Assembly (NCBI RefSeq): GCF_019429565.1
Contig: NZ_JAHXSA010000004.1
Span: 89,666 to 153,665, forward strand
Length of the DNA stretch: 64,000 nt
Direction of reading: 5' to 3'
From: Schaalia sp. ORNL0103
GTDB lineage: Bacteria > Actinomycetota > Actinomycetes > Actinomycetales > Actinomycetaceae
In this document: positions 60,838-64,000 of the stretch, in pieces
Position numbering within the stretch: the stretch's first letter is position 1
Layout of the letters: the number at the start of each line of letters is the position of its first letter
Position numbers and translations under genes: made by a program
Notes under the pieces: model-generated
Seen by the model: the letters and a program-made list of their open reading frames with translations, nothing else
What the model was told of the DNA's origin: nothing
The model's database searches: none

Positions 60838-62295
60838 GTGCGCTACATTTCGACCCGACGCGGCCCCAACACGCCCACCCGTTCCTTCAGTGACATCCTC
60901 CTGGAAGGCCTCGCCCCCGACGGCGGCCTCTACCTGCCCGAGGAATACCCGACGCTGTCTCGCTCCGACCTGGATGAGCTGCGCATCGTCCTACGCGAGG
61001 ACGGCTACGCGGCCATGGCCGCAGGCATCATCTCTCTCTTCGTCGACGACATCCCCGCCGACGACCTGAGCGCGATCACGGCCCGCGCCTACCGCACCCC
61101 CGCCTTCTCCGACCCCCAGATCGTCCCCGTCGACGCCCTGGAGGGCACCGACCTGCACCTCGCCCACCTCTCCAACGGCCCCACGGCCGCCTTCAAGGAC
61201 ATGGCGATGCAGCTCCTCGGCGAGCTCTTCGAATACGAGCTCACCCGCCGCGGCGACTGGCTCACCATCGTCGGCGCCACCTCCGGCGACACCGGCTCCT
61301 CCGCCGAGTACGCGCTGCGCGGCCGACGTGGCCTCTCCGTCGTCATGCTGACTCCCGCCGGCCGCATGACCGCGTTCCAGCGCGCCCAAATGTTCTCCCT
61401 CCTCGACGAGAACATCGTCAACGTCGCCGTCGACGGCGTCTTCGACGACTGCCAGGACCTCGTCAAAGCCGTCAACATGGACGCCGACTTCAAGGCCACC
61501 TGGCACGTGGGCGCCGTCAACTCCATCAACTGGGCGCGCCTGCTCGCCCAGGTCTGCTACTACGTGGCCACCTGGCTGCGGGTCACCGAGGAGGGGGCCG
61601 ACGCCTCGTCCAAGGTGAGCGTCGTCGTGCCCTCGGGCAACTTCGGCAACGTGTGCGCCGCCCACATTGCCCGCCAGATGGGCGTGCCCCTGGGTACCCT
61701 CGTCGTCGCCACGAACGAGAACGACGTCCTCGACGAGTTCTTCCGCACCGGCGTCTACCGCCCCCGCTCCTCCGCGGACACGCTGGCCACCTCCAGCCCG
61801 TCCATGGACATCTCCAAGGCCTCGAACTTCGAGCGCTTCATCTTCGACCTCATGGGCCGCGACGGCGACGCCACCCGCGCCCTCTTCGAGACGGCCCTGG
61901 CCCGTGACGGTTACTTCGACCTGTCCGGCACGCCCGAGTTCGCCGCCCTGCGCGACACCTACGGCTTCACCTCCGGCACCTCCTCGCACGCGGACCGCCT
62001 CGCCGAGATCGCGCGCACGGAGAAGGAAAGCGGCTACCTCCTCGACCCGCACACGGCCGACGGCGTGCACGTCGCCCGCGCCGTGCGCCCGCAGATCGAG
62101 GGCCCACTCGTCGTCATGGAGACCGCGCTGCCCGTCAAGTTCGCCGACACGATCCTCGAGGCCACCGGCCACCTCCCGCCCGTGCCCAAGCGCTTCGAAG
62201 GCATTGAAGGCCGCGAAGAGCGCGTCACGCCCCTCGCCAACTCCGTCGAGGATCTCAAGGCGCTCATTCGCGAGCGCGTGCGCCCCGGCGCCTGA
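60838..62295 (+). CDS. thrC: Threonine synthase
   Basis: Converts O-phosphohomoserine to threonine. The 485 residues are the long form: RYISTRRG at the N-terminus, the PLP Lys in [12 protein letters not shown], the phosphate-binding loop [12 protein letters not shown], and [13 protein letters not shown]. The GTG start lies six bases after TAGGAT (60826-60831), a leaderless arrangement. It stands alone, without thrA or thrB, and is followed by a terminator. Confidence 0.96.
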   Translation: MRYISTRRGPNTPTRSFSDILLEGLAPDGGLYLPEEYPTLSRSDLDELRIVLREDGYAAMAAGIISLFVDDIPADDLSAITARAYRTPAFSDPQIVPVDALEGTDLHLAHLSNGPTAAFKDMAMQLLGELFEYELTRRGDWLTIVGATSGDTGSSAEYALRGRRGLSVVMLTPAGRMTAFQRAQMFSLLDENIVNVAVDGVFDDCQDLVKAVNMDADFKATWHVGAVNSINWARLLAQVCYYVATWLRVTEEGADASSKVSVVVPSGNFGNVCAAHIARQMGVPLGTLVVATNENDVLDEFFRTGVYRPRSSADTLATSSPSMDISKASNFERFIFDLMGRDGDATRALFETALARDGYFDLSGTPEFAALRDTYGFTSGTSSHADRLAEIARTEKESGYLLDPHTADGVHVARAVRPQIEGPLVVMETALPVKFADTILEATGHLPPVPKRFEGIEGREERVTPLANSVEDLKALIRERVRPGA

Positions 62296-62310
62296 GTTTT
62301 CATTCACTCG

Positions 62311-62371
62311 ACGAGGCCCGAGTCCCCACCTGCGAAGCCGCGCGGTTGCGCAGTCGGGGCCCGGGCCTCGT
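62311..62371 (+). terminator. Terminator after thrC
   Basis: ACGAGGCCCG (62311-62320) pairs with CGGGCCTCGT (62362-62371), with further pairing inside. It again uses the ACGAGGCC word in inverted orientation. Confidence 0.65.
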
Positions 62372-62434
62372 TACATACTCCCGGGGAGTGCCCGTTTCCC
62401 TCACCCCCTCTCCCCGCCAGGTAGGATTGGTGCC

Positions 62435-63892
<1,458 letters not shown>

Positions 63893-63914
63893 TCCGCGGC
63901 TGATCCGCGGCTGA

Positions 63915-64000
63915 GGCCGGGCTGCTTGGTGTGCCCGTGGGCGGCGGCCCGCCCGCGAGACGTCCGCGCCGCGAGCTTCAGGCTGGCTGCCGATGGGGGT
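63915..64000. repeat. GC-rich composite repeat C, partial copy at window end
   Basis: GGCCGGGCTGCTT and the next 60 bases closely match 14528-14605, with the same position just after a gene's 3' end. The last bases (GCCGATGGGGGT) look like the start of a repeat A copy continuing beyond the window. Confidence 0.7.

Overview
The window is high-GC DNA that looks like a facultatively anaerobic member of the Actinomycetaceae. The pointers are an Lsr2 nucleoid protein, a CarD regulator, an actinobacterial TopA with a Lys/Ala/Thr tail, heavy GAC/GAG/GCC codon use, and many genes whose start codon sits 6-7 nt after a TANNNT box, the usual actinobacterial leaderless layout. The placement near Schaalia/Actinomyces is inferred from overall gene content; no marker such as 16S rRNA is present.

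Positions 1-8 kb hold nitrate/molybdopterin functions: a 3'-truncated narK, moaA, moeA, moaC, a mog/moaB gene and a tadA with a very long Pro/Ala-rich tail, interrupted by a DUF559-type endonuclease-domain gene that lies between copies of an 80-bp palindromic repeat. From 8 to 21 kb come upp, a YagU-like protein, a metNIQ methionine importer, two overlapping crcB fluoride channel genes, gluQ, a superoxide dismutase, a DUF808 membrane protein, an RsmC-like methyltransferase, a yefM-yoeB toxin-antitoxin pair with a recognisable TGTACA operator, an unexplained symmetrical array of 19-bp-period repeats, and a DUF1266 protein.

From 21 to 27.5 kb four large membrane-anchored beta-propeller-like proteins form two tandem B-A pairs. 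Then follow topA-tmk-holB, a secreted tripeptidyl-aminopeptidase, tRNA-Thr(CGU), a repeat-rich island and an IS256-family element inserted in the 3' end of an SdpI-like gene. From 38 to 47.9 kb come dps (with an IdeR/DtxR-like box upstream), a proteobacterial-type hemH, a cystathionine synthase/lyase, a ClC channel with a MarR regulator, lsr2, two lipoproteins (one with an OmpA-like domain), gpmA and carD-ispD.

From 47.9 to 60.8 kb is an accessory block: three paralogous membrane proteins of unknown function (two with a duplicated 75-bp leader), a UMF1-type MFS transporter, and five further propeller paralogues (one frameshifted) that enclose ispF. The window ends with thrC, cysS and the start of another dispersed repeat. 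The most unusual content is the nine-member propeller family, the three-member RLIDYFV membrane family, three families of dispersed palindromic repeats, and the 19-bp-period array at 19.6-19.7 kb.
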